A stretch of 64,000 bases of DNA, taken from NCBI GenBank assembly GCA_965215755.1, contig OZ244119.1:2356001-2420000 (forward strand), given 5' to 3'. The position numbers were made by a program, and so were the translations under genes. The notes under the pieces were generated by a model. It worked only from the letters and a program-made list of their open reading frames with translations. It searched no databases and had not been told where the DNA came from. How positions within the stretch are numbered: the stretch's first letter is position 1; the number at the start of each line of letters is the position of its first letter. Origin of the DNA: Tectiglobus sp965215755. GTDB taxonomy: Bacteria; Pseudomonadota; Alphaproteobacteria; Rhizobiales; Hyphomicrobiaceae. Shown here piece after piece: positions 7,688 to 17,227 of the stretch.

Positions 7688-8146
7688 CTAAACTGTCAGG
7701 CCGCCGCCCAACTCAAAGCGCTCTCGGACGCGCTGAAAGAGCGTGTCGCGCACTTTTCGGTAGCTATCGAGAAGCTGGTCGCGGTTGCCCTGCCCCATCA
7801 TGATCGAAGCGTCAAACGTTGCCCAGTACTCGACGTCAACCGCCATGGTACGGGTCAGCTCAAGGGCTTGGTGATGAGCTTCCGGCGAGAGTGAGATAAT
7901 GAGATCGAATGTTGTGTCGTGAAGGTCTGCCAGCGTGTGCGGCTTGTGGGCTGAGAGGTCAATTCCGATTTCATCCATGACGATGGAGACGAATGGATCC
8001 GGCTCGCCCTCACGAACGCCGGCGGACTCAACATATGTTCGCCGACCGGCCAGATGGCGCAGAATGCCGGCGGCCATTGGGGAGCGAACTGCATTCATCG
8101 TGCAGGCAAACAACACCGCGCCCGGTAAGCCGTCAGCGCCTGCCAC
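7688..8146 (-). CDS. Low-molecular-weight phosphatase / arsenate reductase-like protein
   Basis: 152 residues. The N-terminal P-loop C-x5-R-S is present (Cys15 to Arg21, FACTMNAVRSPMAAGIL), as in low-molecular-weight tyrosine phosphatases and ArsC of the thioredoxin-linked type. The Asp-Pro general-acid motif is not clear (WATFDAS), so phosphatase activity is less certain than the fold. It sits in the conserved order hisD-UPF0262-this gene, with only three bases between it and UPF0262. Physiological substrate unknown. Confidence 0.85.
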   Translation of the reverse strand: MAGADGLPGAVLFACTMNAVRSPMAAGILRHLAGRRTYVESAGVREGEPDPFVSIVMDEIGIDLSAHKPHTLADLHDTTFDLIISLSPEAHHQALELTRTMAVDVEYWATFDASIMMGQGNRDQLLDSYRKVRDTLFQRVRERFELGGGLTV

Positions 8147-8149
8147 GGT

Positions 8150-8650
8150 CTAGCCTTTCCAATGGAGTGAGCAGATCAATGTAAACAGTCGGCGAGCCGT
8201 GTCATGATCGATTGTAATCTTGCCCTTGAGGCGCTCGGCCAGCGTGCGGCTACCATCATCGTGCAAACCGCGACGGCCCATATCGATCGCCTGGATTCTG
8301 GAGGGCGGTGCCGTCTTTATGGCCTCGTAGTAGCTATCGCAAACGATGAAGTAATCGCGGATGATCCGCTTGAGCGGCGAGAACGAGAACATGTGGGCCA
8401 CAATCTGTTCGCCGTTCTCGTCGTGGACATTGAAAACGAGGCGATCATTCAAGGTGCCAAGTACGAGTTTGTACGGGCCGCCGTCATGGTCCTCGAGAAC
8501 AAACGTATTCTGGTCGATCAGATCGTAGATTGCCACTTGGCGTTCGTGGTCAACGTTGGGGTTGGCGCTGCGTGAGATGGAGTCCGGATCCAACTGGATA
8601 TCGACCAGGCGGTTTAGGTTTCCGTCTGATGATGTTTGGCTCTCACTCAT
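8150..8650 (-). CDS. UPF0262 family protein
   Basis: 166 residues; a family of unknown function confined largely to alphaproteobacteria and nearly always found between hisD and the low-molecular-weight phosphatase. Recognised from its core (ERQVAIYDLIDQNTF, FSPLKRIIRDYFIVCDSYY, the IDMGRRGLHD segment) and the context. Starts at 8650 overlapping the hisD stop by four bases. Cytoplasmic, no signal or membrane segment. Confidence 0.9.
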   Translation of the reverse strand: MSESQTSSDGNLNRLVDIQLDPDSISRSANPNVDHERQVAIYDLIDQNTFVLEDHDGGPYKLVLGTLNDRLVFNVHDENGEQIVAHMFSFSPLKRIIRDYFIVCDSYYEAIKTAPPSRIQAIDMGRRGLHDDGSRTLAERLKGKITIDHDTARRLFTLICSLHWKG

Positions 8651-9960
8651 GCCGGGCGATCTTTGCTCTTATTGTCCATCCGGATTTCAACGGATCTACG
8701 GTGGGCATCAAGCCCTTCGTTTTCAGCGAGGATCATGGCGGCGGGGGCCAATGATGAAAACGCTGCTTCGGACAACTTGAGAATGGACGTCCGCTTCATG
8801 AAGTCAAGGACACCGAGGCCTGATGAAAATCGGGCACTGCGAGCGGTTGGCAGGACATGATTTGAACCGGCGACGTAGTCACCAATCACTTCCGGTGTGT
8901 GACGGCCAAGAAAAATCGCACCGGCATTGCGGATCTGTTTGGAAAGGGTCTCGCAATCTGCTGTCGCAATTTCGAGATGCTCTGCTGCAATGCGATCTGC
9001 AAGGGGGGGAGCTTGTTCGAGGTTCTCAAGCAGGATCGTGGCGCCGAAATCACGCCAGCTGGCCGTTGCAATCTCTCCCCTCGACAATTGCTTCAGTTGA
9101 CGCTCGACAGCCGCTTCGACTTGGCTAGCGAAATCTGCACTGTCAGTCATGAGGATGGACTGGGCGGCGGTGTCATGCTCGGCCTGGGCCAGGAGATCCG
9201 CGGCGATCCATTCCGGATTATTGTCTTGGTCTGCGATAATGAGCACTTCTGACGGGCCCGCGATTGAGTCGATGCCGACCACGCCAAAGACCTGACGTTT
9301 GGCGGCGGCGACGAACGCATTGCCGGGGCCGACGATCTTGGCAACCGGCGCGATGGTGTCTGTTCCAAATGCCAGGGCGGCAATCGCCTGGGCTCCCCCG
9401 ACACGGTAGATTTCGTCGACGCCTGCAACCTTGGCTGCTGCGAGGACCAGAGGGTTCAACTCACCGCGAGGAGAGGGAACGACCATGACGACACGCGGTA
9501 CGCCAGCGACCTTGGCAGGCACAGCGTTCATTAACACGGAGCTTGGATAGCTTGCCAATCCGCCTGGCACGTAGAGGCCAACTGATTCCACGGCTGTCCA
9601 ACGGCTGCCGAGTTCGGCTCCGATCGCATCCGTGAAGCCATCATCGGTTGGGCGTTGGCGTTGGTGGTAGTCGGTGATGCGCTGATGGGCAAATTTCAGT
9701 GCTGAGACTGTGCCTTGATCGGCGGCTGCAAAAGCCTGATCAATGTCGTCGTCTGTGACGCGAATGCCGAGCGTAGCCAGATCGACCTGATCGAATTTCT
9801 TGCTCAACTCAACTAGAGCTTCGTCGCCATTTGATTTGACAGCGTCAATGATGTTGCGCGTTGCCACGTCGACATCTTCCGAGACTTCGCGCTTGCTCGA
9901 GAGAAAGGCCGCGAACTTCTCGTCAAAGTCCGTGTCGGTTATGGTCAGCCGTTGGGCCAT
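8647..9960 (-). CDS. hisD: Histidinol dehydrogenase
   Basis: 437 residues, normal family length. Catalyses the last two NAD-dependent oxidations of L-histidinol to L-histidine; a zinc enzyme. Visible family features include VPGGLASYPSSVLMNAVPAKVAGV, YRVGGAQAIAALAFGT, the AGPSEVLIIAD segment, AQAEHD with zinc ligands, and the C-terminal GSNHVLPT. It is not with other his genes but in the alphaproteobacterial murA-DUF2948-hisD-UPF0262 arrangement; 33 bases separate it from DUF2948. Confidence 0.97.
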   Translation of the reverse strand: MAQRLTITDTDFDEKFAAFLSSKREVSEDVDVATRNIIDAVKSNGDEALVELSKKFDQVDLATLGIRVTDDDIDQAFAAADQGTVSALKFAHQRITDYHQRQRPTDDGFTDAIGAELGSRWTAVESVGLYVPGGLASYPSSVLMNAVPAKVAGVPRVVMVVPSPRGELNPLVLAAAKVAGVDEIYRVGGAQAIAALAFGTDTIAPVAKIVGPGNAFVAAAKRQVFGVVGIDSIAGPSEVLIIADQDNNPEWIAADLLAQAEHDTAAQSILMTDSADFASQVEAAVERQLKQLSRGEIATASWRDFGATILLENLEQAPPLADRIAAEHLEIATADCETLSKQIRNAGAIFLGRHTPEVIGDYVAGSNHVLPTARSARFSSGLGVLDFMKRTSILKLSEAAFSSLAPAAMILAENEGLDAHRRSVEIRMDNKSKDRPA

Positions 9961-9993
9961 TTGCTTTACGCCACTTTGCTCAGGGCCACAGAC

Positions 9994-10455
9994 CTAGCTG
10001 TCGCCTTCACCTTCTGGATGGGAGGGAAGAGAATTGGTTGCCCAGGCAGCGCCAAGGTCCCGCAATTCCATTTCGATGTATTCCACCTGCAGGCGGATTG
10101 CGCCACCGCCCGCAAACAGGAGCGTTATATGGCCGCCCGGGTCATCTTCCTTCAACTGTTCATATTGTATCGCTAGAAGCGAGAGCACGTCTGATTTCTT
10201 GGATAGGTCGATCCCTTGCGTGCTTGCGGATTGAACCCGCTCGATACGAAGCGCTGCGCGATGACGTGTCATCGGGTCTCGGCTGCTGGTTTTTCCCAAG
10301 GCCGTCGACCAGTTGAAGCGGTTGTTCAGTCCAACGAAGCGCTTCTCGCGGGGAATGTATGTAATGTCGGCAACGCGGAACGTGGCATCCTGGAGATGCG
10401 CCGAGATCACGCCAAGGTCCTCGTTGTCCAACGCGATCAGTTTCAGCTCTGACAT
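9994..10455 (-). CDS. DUF2948 family protein
   Basis: 153 residues, a family of unknown function conserved in alphaproteobacteria between murA and hisD. Family start MSELKLIALDNEDL and the FVGLNNRFNW stretch are recognisable. The ATG at 10455 has AGGAT upstream. It begins 23 bases after murA and is probably in the same transcript. No catalytic motif is visible. Confidence 0.88.
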   Translation of the reverse strand: MSELKLIALDNEDLGVISAHLQDATFRVADITYIPREKRFVGLNNRFNWSTALGKTSSRDPMTRHRAALRIERVQSASTQGIDLSKKSDVLSLLAIQYEQLKEDDPGGHITLLFAGGGAIRLQVEYIEMELRDLGAAWATNSLPSHPEGEGDS

Positions 10456-10478
10456 GATCCTAACCTTGTCACGCCTTT

Positions 10479-11771
10479 CTATTCTGGGGAGACGCGTTCA
10501 ATTTCAGCGCCGCAAGCTGACAACTTCTTCTCGAGTTGCTCAAAGCCGCGGTCGAGGTGATAGACGCGATTGATCATGGTTTCGCCGTTGGCCACCAAGC
10601 CAGCTATAACTAGAGAAACAGAAGCACGTAGATCTGTCGCCATGACCTGCGCACCCTGCAGCTGCTTGACGCCTTTGATCGAAGCGGTGTCGCCATGAAG
10701 GGTGATATCTGCACCGAGGCGCACGAGCTCCTGGACATGCATAAAGCGGTTTTCAAAGATCGTCTCGCGAATGACGCTGGTTCCGTCTGCCGTCGTCATA
10801 AGCGCCATCAGCTGCGCCTGCAGGTCAGTCGGGAAGCCTGGGAAAGGTTGGGTCTCGACACTGATTGGCCCGATCCCTGCACCATTGCGCTTTATGTTGA
10901 TACCGTTATCGGTCTGAGTGACCTCAGTCCCTGTTTCCGCGAGGGCATCAAGCGCGGTTGCCAGTAATTCTGTTCGCGTTCCGGTCAGGGTGACGTCGCC
11001 ACCGGCGGCTGCGACGGCCATGGCAAATGTGCCCGTCTCAATTCGGTCAGGCAGCACCGTGTGCGAGGCGCCTTCCAGGTTGGTGCGCCCCTGAACGCGC
11101 AACGTCGAAGTTCCGATGCCTTCGATTTTCGCGCCCATCTTGATCAGGCATTCCGCTAAGTCACCCACTTCAGGTTCGCGTGCGGCGTTCTCGATGAGGC
11201 TTTCACCTTTGGCCAGCGCAGCAGCCATCAGTACATTGTGTGTGGCGCCGACGGAGACTTTTGGGAAGATCACATGGCCACCGGACAAACCACCCTTGGC
11301 GCGTGCAATCACATAGCCGCCGTCTGTGTCGATTTCTGCGCCGAGAGCCTTGAGGCCGAGCAAGTGAAGGTCGACTGGGCGTGTGCCGATAGCGCAACCG
11401 CCAGGCATTGAAACCCGTGCCTCGCCCATGCGCGCAAGCAATGGTCCGAGAACCCAGAAACTGGCCCGCATGCGAGAGACCATCTCGTATGGCGCGACCG
11501 TGTCAACGATATCGCGCGCAGTGAAGTGCATCGTCTCGCCAATGTACTGGTTCGGATTAACCCGCTTGCCGTCAACCAAATGGTCAGCGCCGTGATTACG
11601 CAGAATACGGGCCAAAAGATTGACATCGGCTAGGTTCGGGACATTGCGCAGTGTTAGGCGCTCGGATGTCAGCAGGCTTGCGATCATTAGTGGAAGCGCA
11701 GCATTCTTGGCGCCAGAAATCGGGATGCTTCCGCTCAGCGGCTTTCCACCAACTATCCTAATACGGTCCAT
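10479..11771 (-). CDS. murA: UDP-N-acetylglucosamine 1-carboxyvinyltransferase
   Basis: 430 residues from the ATG at 11771, supported by AGAGGA nine bases upstream; the frame opens further upstream but that part is not MurA-like. Transfers enolpyruvate from PEP to UDP-GlcNAc, the first committed step of peptidoglycan synthesis. The fosfomycin-target Cys is present (Cys126 in PGGCAIGTRP), with the substrate-binding SGAKNAALP near the N-terminus and an LTPELNR-equivalent region further on. The Cys predicts fosfomycin sensitivity. Confidence 0.97.
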   Translation of the reverse strand: MDRIRIVGGKPLSGSIPISGAKNAALPLMIASLLTSERLTLRNVPNLADVNLLARILRNHGADHLVDGKRVNPNQYIGETMHFTARDIVDTVAPYEMVSRMRASFWVLGPLLARMGEARVSMPGGCAIGTRPVDLHLLGLKALGAEIDTDGGYVIARAKGGLSGGHVIFPKVSVGATHNVLMAAALAKGESLIENAAREPEVGDLAECLIKMGAKIEGIGTSTLRVQGRTNLEGASHTVLPDRIETGTFAMAVAAAGGDVTLTGTRTELLATALDALAETGTEVTQTDNGINIKRNGAGIGPISVETQPFPGFPTDLQAQLMALMTTADGTSVIRETIFENRFMHVQELVRLGADITLHGDTASIKGVKQLQGAQVMATDLRASVSLVIAGLVANGETMINRVYHLDRGFEQLEKKLSACGAEIERVSPE

Positions 11772-11808
11772 ATGGGAGCGTCCTCTGTTTGGCGTCGTTC
11801 GGCGACGG

Positions 11809-11982
11809 CTATTCCGGCTTTTGATCGGTGGGGCCTGCCGACCCTGATTCCTGATCTGTGTTGTTAGATGATTCGCTTGGAGACTGGTTGCGGGCACGGC
11901 TCAGATCTTTGCGCCGCTTCAAATTCTCGCGCAACTTTGCGGCAAGACGAGCTTCCCGGTCGTTTTGGTCGTTGCCAGACAC
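11809..11982 (-). CDS. Small basic protein upstream of murA
   Basis: 57 residues starting at GTG 11982 (AGGGG upstream), ending TAG at 11809, 37 bases before murA. The N-terminal half reads NDREARLAAKLRENLKRRK, a charged amphipathic helix typical of the small proteins encoded just before murA in many rhizobia and relatives; the rest is Ser/Pro/Gln-rich and disordered. Function unknown. It is too short for routine gene calling but is supported by family resemblance and conserved position. Confidence 0.7.
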   Translation of the reverse strand: MSGNDQNDREARLAAKLRENLKRRKDLSRARNQSPSESSNNTDQESGSAGPTDQKPE

Positions 11983-12304
11983 TGTTCGGCCCCTGATCCG
12001 TGATGATTTCGCAACAGACGGTGTGTTGGCTCATAAATACATGAGTTCGGGGGTATTGCGCCAGCGGTCAGATGCCCCGGGGGCGGCGGAGGGCCGGCAA
12101 GTCGGGCTATGTTCCTCGTTGAATGCCAGAGTTCAACTGGAATGCTAACGGCTGAGGCCCCCCGGTTACGGGTAGGACCCAGCCAGGAGGCTTGCAGCAG
12201 ACGAATGCAATCGACGTGTCCGCTGCGAGCTGTGGGTGGGCAAGTCGGCGCAGAAGTAGCCGGTTGTTGAGGACCGGGCGGGAGCCGGTCATCTATTCAG
12301 TCTC
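11983..12304. other. Intergenic region with weak hairpin
   Basis: No convincing gene. A 6-base-pair hairpin (GACCGG, 7-base loop, CCGGTC at 12272-12290) lies just after the stop of the large secreted gene; it lacks a T-run and is at best a weak terminator. The right-hand part must also hold the end of that transcript and the left-hand part the promoter for the murA unit; no clear promoter hexamers are seen. Confidence 0.5.
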
Positions 12305-15300
12305 CTATCTGACGCGCTTACACTTTGGCCACTTTCCAACTGTGCCCTTTGGACACTTGATTTTGGGAAGCTTCACGATCTTTTTGCAGTTTGGCGGTCT
12401 TCCTTTGTAGCCGAATGGGCACTTTGCAGGGCGTGGACGTCCACCGACCTTTTTGCATTTGGGCCACTTGCCGACGGTGCCTTTCGGGCACTTGATCTTT
12501 GGTGGTTGAATGATCTTCTTGCAATGGGGTGGCCGTCCTTTATAGCCGAACGGGCATTTTTTCGGACGAGGGTGTCCGCCAACCGGGCGGCATTTCGGCC
12601 ACTTGCCGACAGTGCCTCTCGGGCACTTGATCTTCGGTGGTTGAATGATCTTCTTACAGTGCGGCGGCCGTCCTTTGTAACCAAATGGGCATTTCTTGAC
12701 GGTGCTCTTGCAGAACGGGAACTTCCCACGCGTGCCTGGAGGGCATTGCTTCTTGATGCACTTCGGGTAGATGCCGATTGTACCCTTGGGGCACTTGCGA
12801 ATGATTGGTTTGCAGAATGGAAACTTCCCGCGCGTTCCTTTCGGGCATTGTTTTTTGATGCACTTAGGATAGATACCAACCGTACCTTTTGGACACTTAC
12901 GAATGATTGGTTGGCAGCGACCACCTTTGTAGACCCAACCGACTTTGCAAGCCTTACGCAGGCGGACGCACCAGGTCGACTTTCCAACCTGTCGCGAGCT
13001 GATTGTGCGTGGCTTTAGAGCGACTAACTGCACGCGGTTGCGGATTGTTCGTTCGCCGGCCCGGCAGAGCTGAACAGGTGGCAATGCGCACCACGTCTTC
13101 GGGCCGGCCTTTCGGACCCTGTATCCCTTGGATTTGAGAGCCGCGACCTGAATCAGGTTTCTTATGGTTTGTTCGCCCGAGCGGCACACCGTAACTGGCG
13201 GCGTCGCACACCACGTACCCTTTCCAGCTTTCCGGATGCGATAGCCTTTGGCCTTGAGCGCTGCGACTTGGACGAGGTTTCGGGCTGTTCGCTCCCCAGG
13301 GCGGCACACGTTGATGGGTGGCAATGCGCACCAGGTTCGAGGTCCAGCCTTGCGGATGCGATATCCTCTTTGTCTCAGCACCGCAATCTGGTTCAAGGTT
13401 CTGACTGTTCGCTCACCGGAACGGCAGATATTCGCAGGAGGGCGTGCACACCACAGTTTGTTCGCAACTTTACGGACCTGGTAACCTCGTGACTGCAGCA
13501 CACCGACTCTGACGAGGCTGGTGACCCTGACTTCACCGGGGCGACAATTCTGTTGGATCGGCAAGCAGATGATGATCTCACGACCGCGAGAATCGCGCTG
13601 CTTGGTCTGGCGATGTGGTTTGTAAGTCGGGCAGCGGCAAATCCAGGCGTTGCCAATCTTGGCGATTGTTCCACCTCGGCATATTGGCCGTTCTGGCGAC
13701 GGAATGCGTCCGATACACCAACCGCGCTTGCCGTTCCAGCGAACACCTCTGACGGAAGCGCCTTTGCTGCGCGCGTTTTCTTTGCCGCGCCAACTGCGTT
13801 CAAGATATTCATTGTTGTAACAGGGGTAGGGTTGGGTGCCGGGGCGTCCGCACCAGATGTTGGTGCCTTGAACACGGGAGATGTTCCATCCCTGTTGGCG
13901 CAACTGACGGACCTGAGTGGCTGGGACACGTTCCATCGTGTGCGGACACATGTCGCCCGGCGGTGGTGGTTCCACCCCGGGGAGGCCACACCATTGTCCA
14001 CTTTGCTGGCGGATCAAATCCCAACCAGCACGGCGGAGCTTCAGGACCTGTGATCGGCGCACTCTGCGCATGCCATCCGGGCAGACAGTCACGGGCGGAG
14101 GCGATACGATCGGTAAAGGTTGGATTGTAATCGGGCTGCAACCATCTTTGTCGCTTTTGAAACCTGATGGGCATTCGGTTTTCTGCTGCGCAGCGACCGC
14201 AACACAGATCCCACCCGGTGCAACGGCCAGGGCTTGTGCATTGTCATCGGCAGGGTCTTCATTTGACGGCGTGCCGCCCGTCGGCAATGTCAGAAAGGCT
14301 TGGTTCGAGATCTGGCACGCCTGCGCTTCGGCTTCCGCGACTGGTGTGCGTGTCCAACTCCAGAGATTGAGTTGCTGGCCGGGAAACAAGAGAGCCGCCG
14401 GGTAAGTGCAGTCATAGCCGATGCCGCTTGAGGAGCAGGCCCAGGGCGCATTGCCAAAAGTGACAGATGATGCTGTCGTCGGCTCGTCATAAACCTGCAC
14501 ATCGCCGCTAAACAGACTTGGCCCAACGTTCGATACCGCGACAGAGAAGCGGCAGACGATCTCGCCGTTCTGGCGGATGCAACTGTCCGGCGTTGTTGAC
14601 TTTGCAATGTTCAGATTGGTCGGCCCGGGGACCTGTTGGCATCCTGGCTGCGGAGAGAAGGCCGTTGCGGTTGCGATGTCATCCGTCGGATTGGTGTTCC
14701 ATCGGGAGCCAGATGGTGCCCACTGGACTTCTGCAGTGTTTTGGACAAAGCACTGGTTTGGTACATTCGGAATCCAAACGACCGATCTCAGGATCAGGCT
14801 GTCACCAGCAGCAAGCACCGCGTTCGGGCGGAGGCACTTGTAGGTCGAACCGGCATCGCGCCAGCAATTCCAATCCGCGCCAGTTGAGAAACCAACCAAT
14901 GATCCAGGTGGAGCCTGAACGGTGTCTGAGATCAGTAGGTCGCCGCGAAAATTGCGTTCGCCAGAATTTGTGATGGCAATGTCAAACCTGCATAATGATC
15001 CCGCACTACTGATGGTGCATTGCTCAGCAACAGCCGTCTTGGCCAGTGCTAAATTGGTTGTGAAGGGTTGTGGCGGAGGGATCCACTCCGGTGGCAATTC
15101 GGGAGGAGGCGCGCCAGGTGAGGTGTATTGCGGTGGCAGGCCTTCAACAGCAGCCGACTGGATAATGGTTGGTTCCGTCTCCAAGCAGTTCTGCCATATC
15201 GCGACATCACCCATGTGGCCGGTCTTGCCCGGATCGCCGAAGACACCATCATAGTCGATGTAGGACGGTTGTTGTTGTGCTGCACCGGCATTGGTTGCGG

Positions 15301-16762
15301 TCAAACCCTGCAGGCCGTGGACATCGAACAACTGGGCCGCGCCACTGCTGCCGACTTGCGGGTCCTGACTGGAGCGTAAGCCGTCGCCGGTCGTCCATAG
15401 CATCTGCGAGCAGGCGTCGAGCTTCAAAGCTCCCGTCTCATCATAGCCGTAGCCGAAAGCCAAGCCACCACTTGAGCGATAGGTGGTGATGCCGACGGGA
15501 ACTTTGTTGCGGAGCTGCGGGACGGCCGTGGTGTTTGGGGTGCCTGGTGATGCCTGTATTTCAAAGCTGACTACGGAAGACGCGTCAGGCTTTGCAAAAT
15601 TGCCATACTGGTAGCTGGCGCGCTGCTGGCCGCGCTGAGCGAGGTGCAGCTGACCCTTGGCATCAAACTGCATGCTCGTGATCGGCCCCTTGCCTTTCAG
15701 CGCCGTTGCCGCCGACATCTCGAAGCGGACATCGTTGCTGAACGATCCATCCCCGTTCAAGCCCACGGACCAGATTTCAGCGTTTGCGACAACCGCATAA
15801 TAGAGGCGTCCATCTTCGACGGTCATGCCCCAGACCTGGCGACCCTCCTGGGTGTAACCCCAGGTTTCGGGACGGATTGAATTGAAACGTGGGCTCGTGA
15901 TCTGCATGACGCGGCCGTCATCAGCAAGCGCCGGGAGGTTCTTTGCCGGACGGCCTGTTATGCCGTGGTCGAATTGGCCGGCGACCTGGCCCTCCGGATT
16001 GATGCGATAAATCAGACCGGTTTCAAGGTCTGACGCATAGAACTGCCTGAAGGCGCCCGCGTAGACGATGTCGCCGATGCCTGGCCCCGTGTTGTCTGGC
16101 AGGCGGGCAAATACCGAGACGGCGCCCGTCTTTCCATCAACGCGCCAGATGGCACCAGGTGCGCCGGAGATTCCCTGACCAAACTGGCCTGGCATGAATT
16201 GCGCGCCGGGTTCACCGCGCTTGATGCGTCTCAGAATGCCTCCGCCAGCCAGTGGCTTGACGATATTGATGCCATAGACGGACGTCGCGCCAAGGTAGAT
16301 GTTGGGACTATCTCCGCCTGCGCCATCGTCAAGTGTGACAGCGAAGACCTGTCCGATCTCAGCTGCTGTAATTTTTCTTTTTGGTGCGCCGCGGATCAAC
16401 CGGTTGCGGGATGTGGGGTCGGTTGTTTCGAGTGGCAGAACTTGTGCTGACGGCCCGTCAAGATCGATGAAGAACCTATCCAGGACGTTGCGTCCTGGCG
16501 CCTGCTTGGCGTCTTTCTGAACGATGCCGGAAAAGCCGGTGACGACGGCATCGCCGGGGGAAAGCGTGTCTGATTGAGCCTGTGTCGTCGGTGCATTCAT
16601 CGCCACCAAAGACATTGCGAACGCGAGGCCCGCTGCCAAGTGGGCTCTCTTGGATTTGGATTGATTTTTTGTGGACGATAGGTAGTGGGGCGCCGGTGTG
16701 TTCGAGCCTATATCTTTAATCGAGGAACGAGACGGCAAGCGAAAGGCTGGCAAGAACCACAT
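12305..16762 (-). CDS. Large secreted Cys-rich repeat protein with two DUF11-like domains
   Basis: 1,485 residues. A signal peptide follows a long n-region (hydrophobic core about 39-60, cleavage near AQAQS). Residues 65-530 look like a beta-propeller (IWRVDGKTGAVSVFA, LIYRINPEG, ITSMQFDAKGQLHLA). Two DUF11-like beta-sandwich domains with paired Cys follow a Pro-rich linker (about 570-700 and 714-850). Residues 894-1268 contain about eight Cys-flanked units of 36-41 residues with the pattern CRxGERTxRNLxQ..GYRxRKAGxxTWCAxPP. From about 1289 to the end are short tandem units CPKGTVGKWPKC and CPFGYKGRPPHC. The last 400 residues are very Lys/Arg-rich. Likely exported and anchored or wall-associated through its basic tail; function unknown. 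Confidence 0.85.
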   Translation of the reverse strand: MWFLPAFRLPSRSSIKDIGSNTPAPHYLSSTKNQSKSKRAHLAAGLAFAMSLVAMNAPTTQAQSDTLSPGDAVVTGFSGIVQKDAKQAPGRNVLDRFFIDLDGPSAQVLPLETTDPTSRNRLIRGAPKRKITAAEIGQVFAVTLDDGAGGDSPNIYLGATSVYGINIVKPLAGGGILRRIKRGEPGAQFMPGQFGQGISGAPGAIWRVDGKTGAVSVFARLPDNTGPGIGDIVYAGAFRQFYASDLETGLIYRINPEGQVAGQFDHGITGRPAKNLPALADDGRVMQITSPRFNSIRPETWGYTQEGRQVWGMTVEDGRLYYAVVANAEIWSVGLNGDGSFSNDVRFEMSAATALKGKGPITSMQFDAKGQLHLAQRGQQRASYQYGNFAKPDASSVVSFEIQASPGTPNTTAVPQLRNKVPVGITTYRSSGGLAFGYGYDETGALKLDACSQMLWTTGDGLRSSQDPQVGSSGAAQLFDVHGLQGLTATNAGAAQQQPSYIDYDGVFGDPGKTGHMGDVAIWQNCLETEPTIIQSAAVEGLPPQYTSPGAPPPELPPEWIPPPQPFTTNLALAKTAVAEQCTISSAGSLCRFDIAITNSGERNFRGDLLISDTVQAPPGSLVGFSTGADWNCWRDAGSTYKCLRPNAVLAAGDSLILRSVVWIPNVPNQCFVQNTAEVQWAPSGSRWNTNPTDDIATATAFSPQPGCQQVPGPTNLNIAKSTTPDSCIRQNGEIVCRFSVAVSNVGPSLFSGDVQVYDEPTTASSVTFGNAPWACSSSGIGYDCTYPAALLFPGQQLNLWSWTRTPVAEAEAQACQISNQAFLTLPTGGTPSNEDPADDNAQALAVAPGGICVAVAAQQKTECPSGFKSDKDGCSPITIQPLPIVSPPPVTVCPDGMRRVRRSQVLKLRRAGWDLIRQQSGQWCGLPGVEPPPPGDMCPHTMERVPATQVRQLRQQGWNISRVQGTNIWCGRPGTQPYPCYNNEYLERSWRGKENARSKGASVRGVRWNGKRGWCIGRIPSPERPICRGGTIAKIGNAWICRCPTYKPHRQTKQRDSRGREIIICLPIQQNCRPGEVRVTSLVRVGVLQSRGYQVRKVANKLWCARPPANICRSGERTVRTLNQIAVLRQRGYRIRKAGPRTWCALPPINVCRPGERTARNLVQVAALKAKGYRIRKAGKGTWCATPPVTVCRSGEQTIRNLIQVAALKSKGYRVRKAGPKTWCALPPVQLCRAGERTIRNRVQLVALKPRTISSRQVGKSTWCVRLRKACKVGWVYKGGRCQPIIRKCPKGTVGIYPKCIKKQCPKGTRGKFPFCKPIIRKCPKGTIGIYPKCIKKQCPPGTRGKFPFCKSTVKKCPFGYKGRPPHCKKIIQPPKIKCPRGTVGKWPKCRPVGGHPRPKKCPFGYKGRPPHCKKIIQPPKIKCPKGTVGKWPKCKKVGGRPRPAKCPFGYKGRPPNCKKIVKLPKIKCPKGTVGKWPKCKRVR

Positions 16763-16816
16763 CTGTTATTCCAAATCTGCTGAGAGCTCAGCGATGCATT
16801 CATTCGAGTCTTTGAG

Positions 16817-16840
16817 CACAGTCGGACGACGCCGACTGTG
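16817..16840. promoter_or_regulatory. Perfect inverted repeat upstream of secreted repeat gene
   Basis: CACAGTCGG and CCGACTGTG arms with a six-base ACGACG loop, 55 bases upstream of the ATG at 16762. No T-run follows on either strand, so a terminator is unlikely. It could be a 5' leader hairpin or an operator. Confidence 0.4.
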
Positions 16841-17207
16841 AAGCAGTTCACTTATTGGCTGTGTCACTGCAAAATTCTGAGGATGGGCAGCTGACTTGGC
16901 TTGCTGGTGTGCACAGAAATCCGATGGACAGATATGCTGGCATCAATTGAGCTGACCTGCCGCACGAGGCGCCACGTGCGCTGCATTCCTTCGACTTCGT
17001 ACTAATCATGGTTCGATGCCCCCCCCCGTTTGCGCCGGCTGTCCCTGGAACCGGTCCGCAGTTCGCCTTCCGTTGAGATGACTTTGCGGATCGGTCTCTC
17101 GCCTTGTCATTCACCCGGCTCGGCTAGTTCCGCATGATTTTGGTGAATGTTGCGTTTAAAGACGCGGCTGACTCCGACATTATCCTTAATCAAATCCGAA
17201 GACCGGT

Positions 17208-17227
17208 GCCAGGGACGGTTCCCTGGC
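17208..17227. other. Perfect 8-bp hairpin, no T-run
   Basis: GCCAGGGA, loop CGGT, TCCCTGGC. Stable by inspection but not followed by T residues on either strand, so it is recorded as a structure of unknown role between the secreted repeat gene and tRNA-Thr. Confidence 0.4.

Noticed and set aside
12890..13540. CRISPR-like short regular repeats
   Set aside because: The regularity is coding: the units are in-frame Cys-flanked protein repeats of 36-41 residues without unique spacers.
12506..15880. Plus-strand open frames opposite the secreted repeat gene
   Set aside because: Shadow frames of a repeated, GC-biased gene; sequences look random and lack ribosome sites.
16848..17114. 88-codon minus-strand frame
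   Set aside because: No homology-like features, poor start context and atypical composition; treated as non-coding.
17208..17227. Hairpin as a Rho-independent terminator
   Set aside because: Stem is perfect but neither strand has a following T-run; listed only as a structure.
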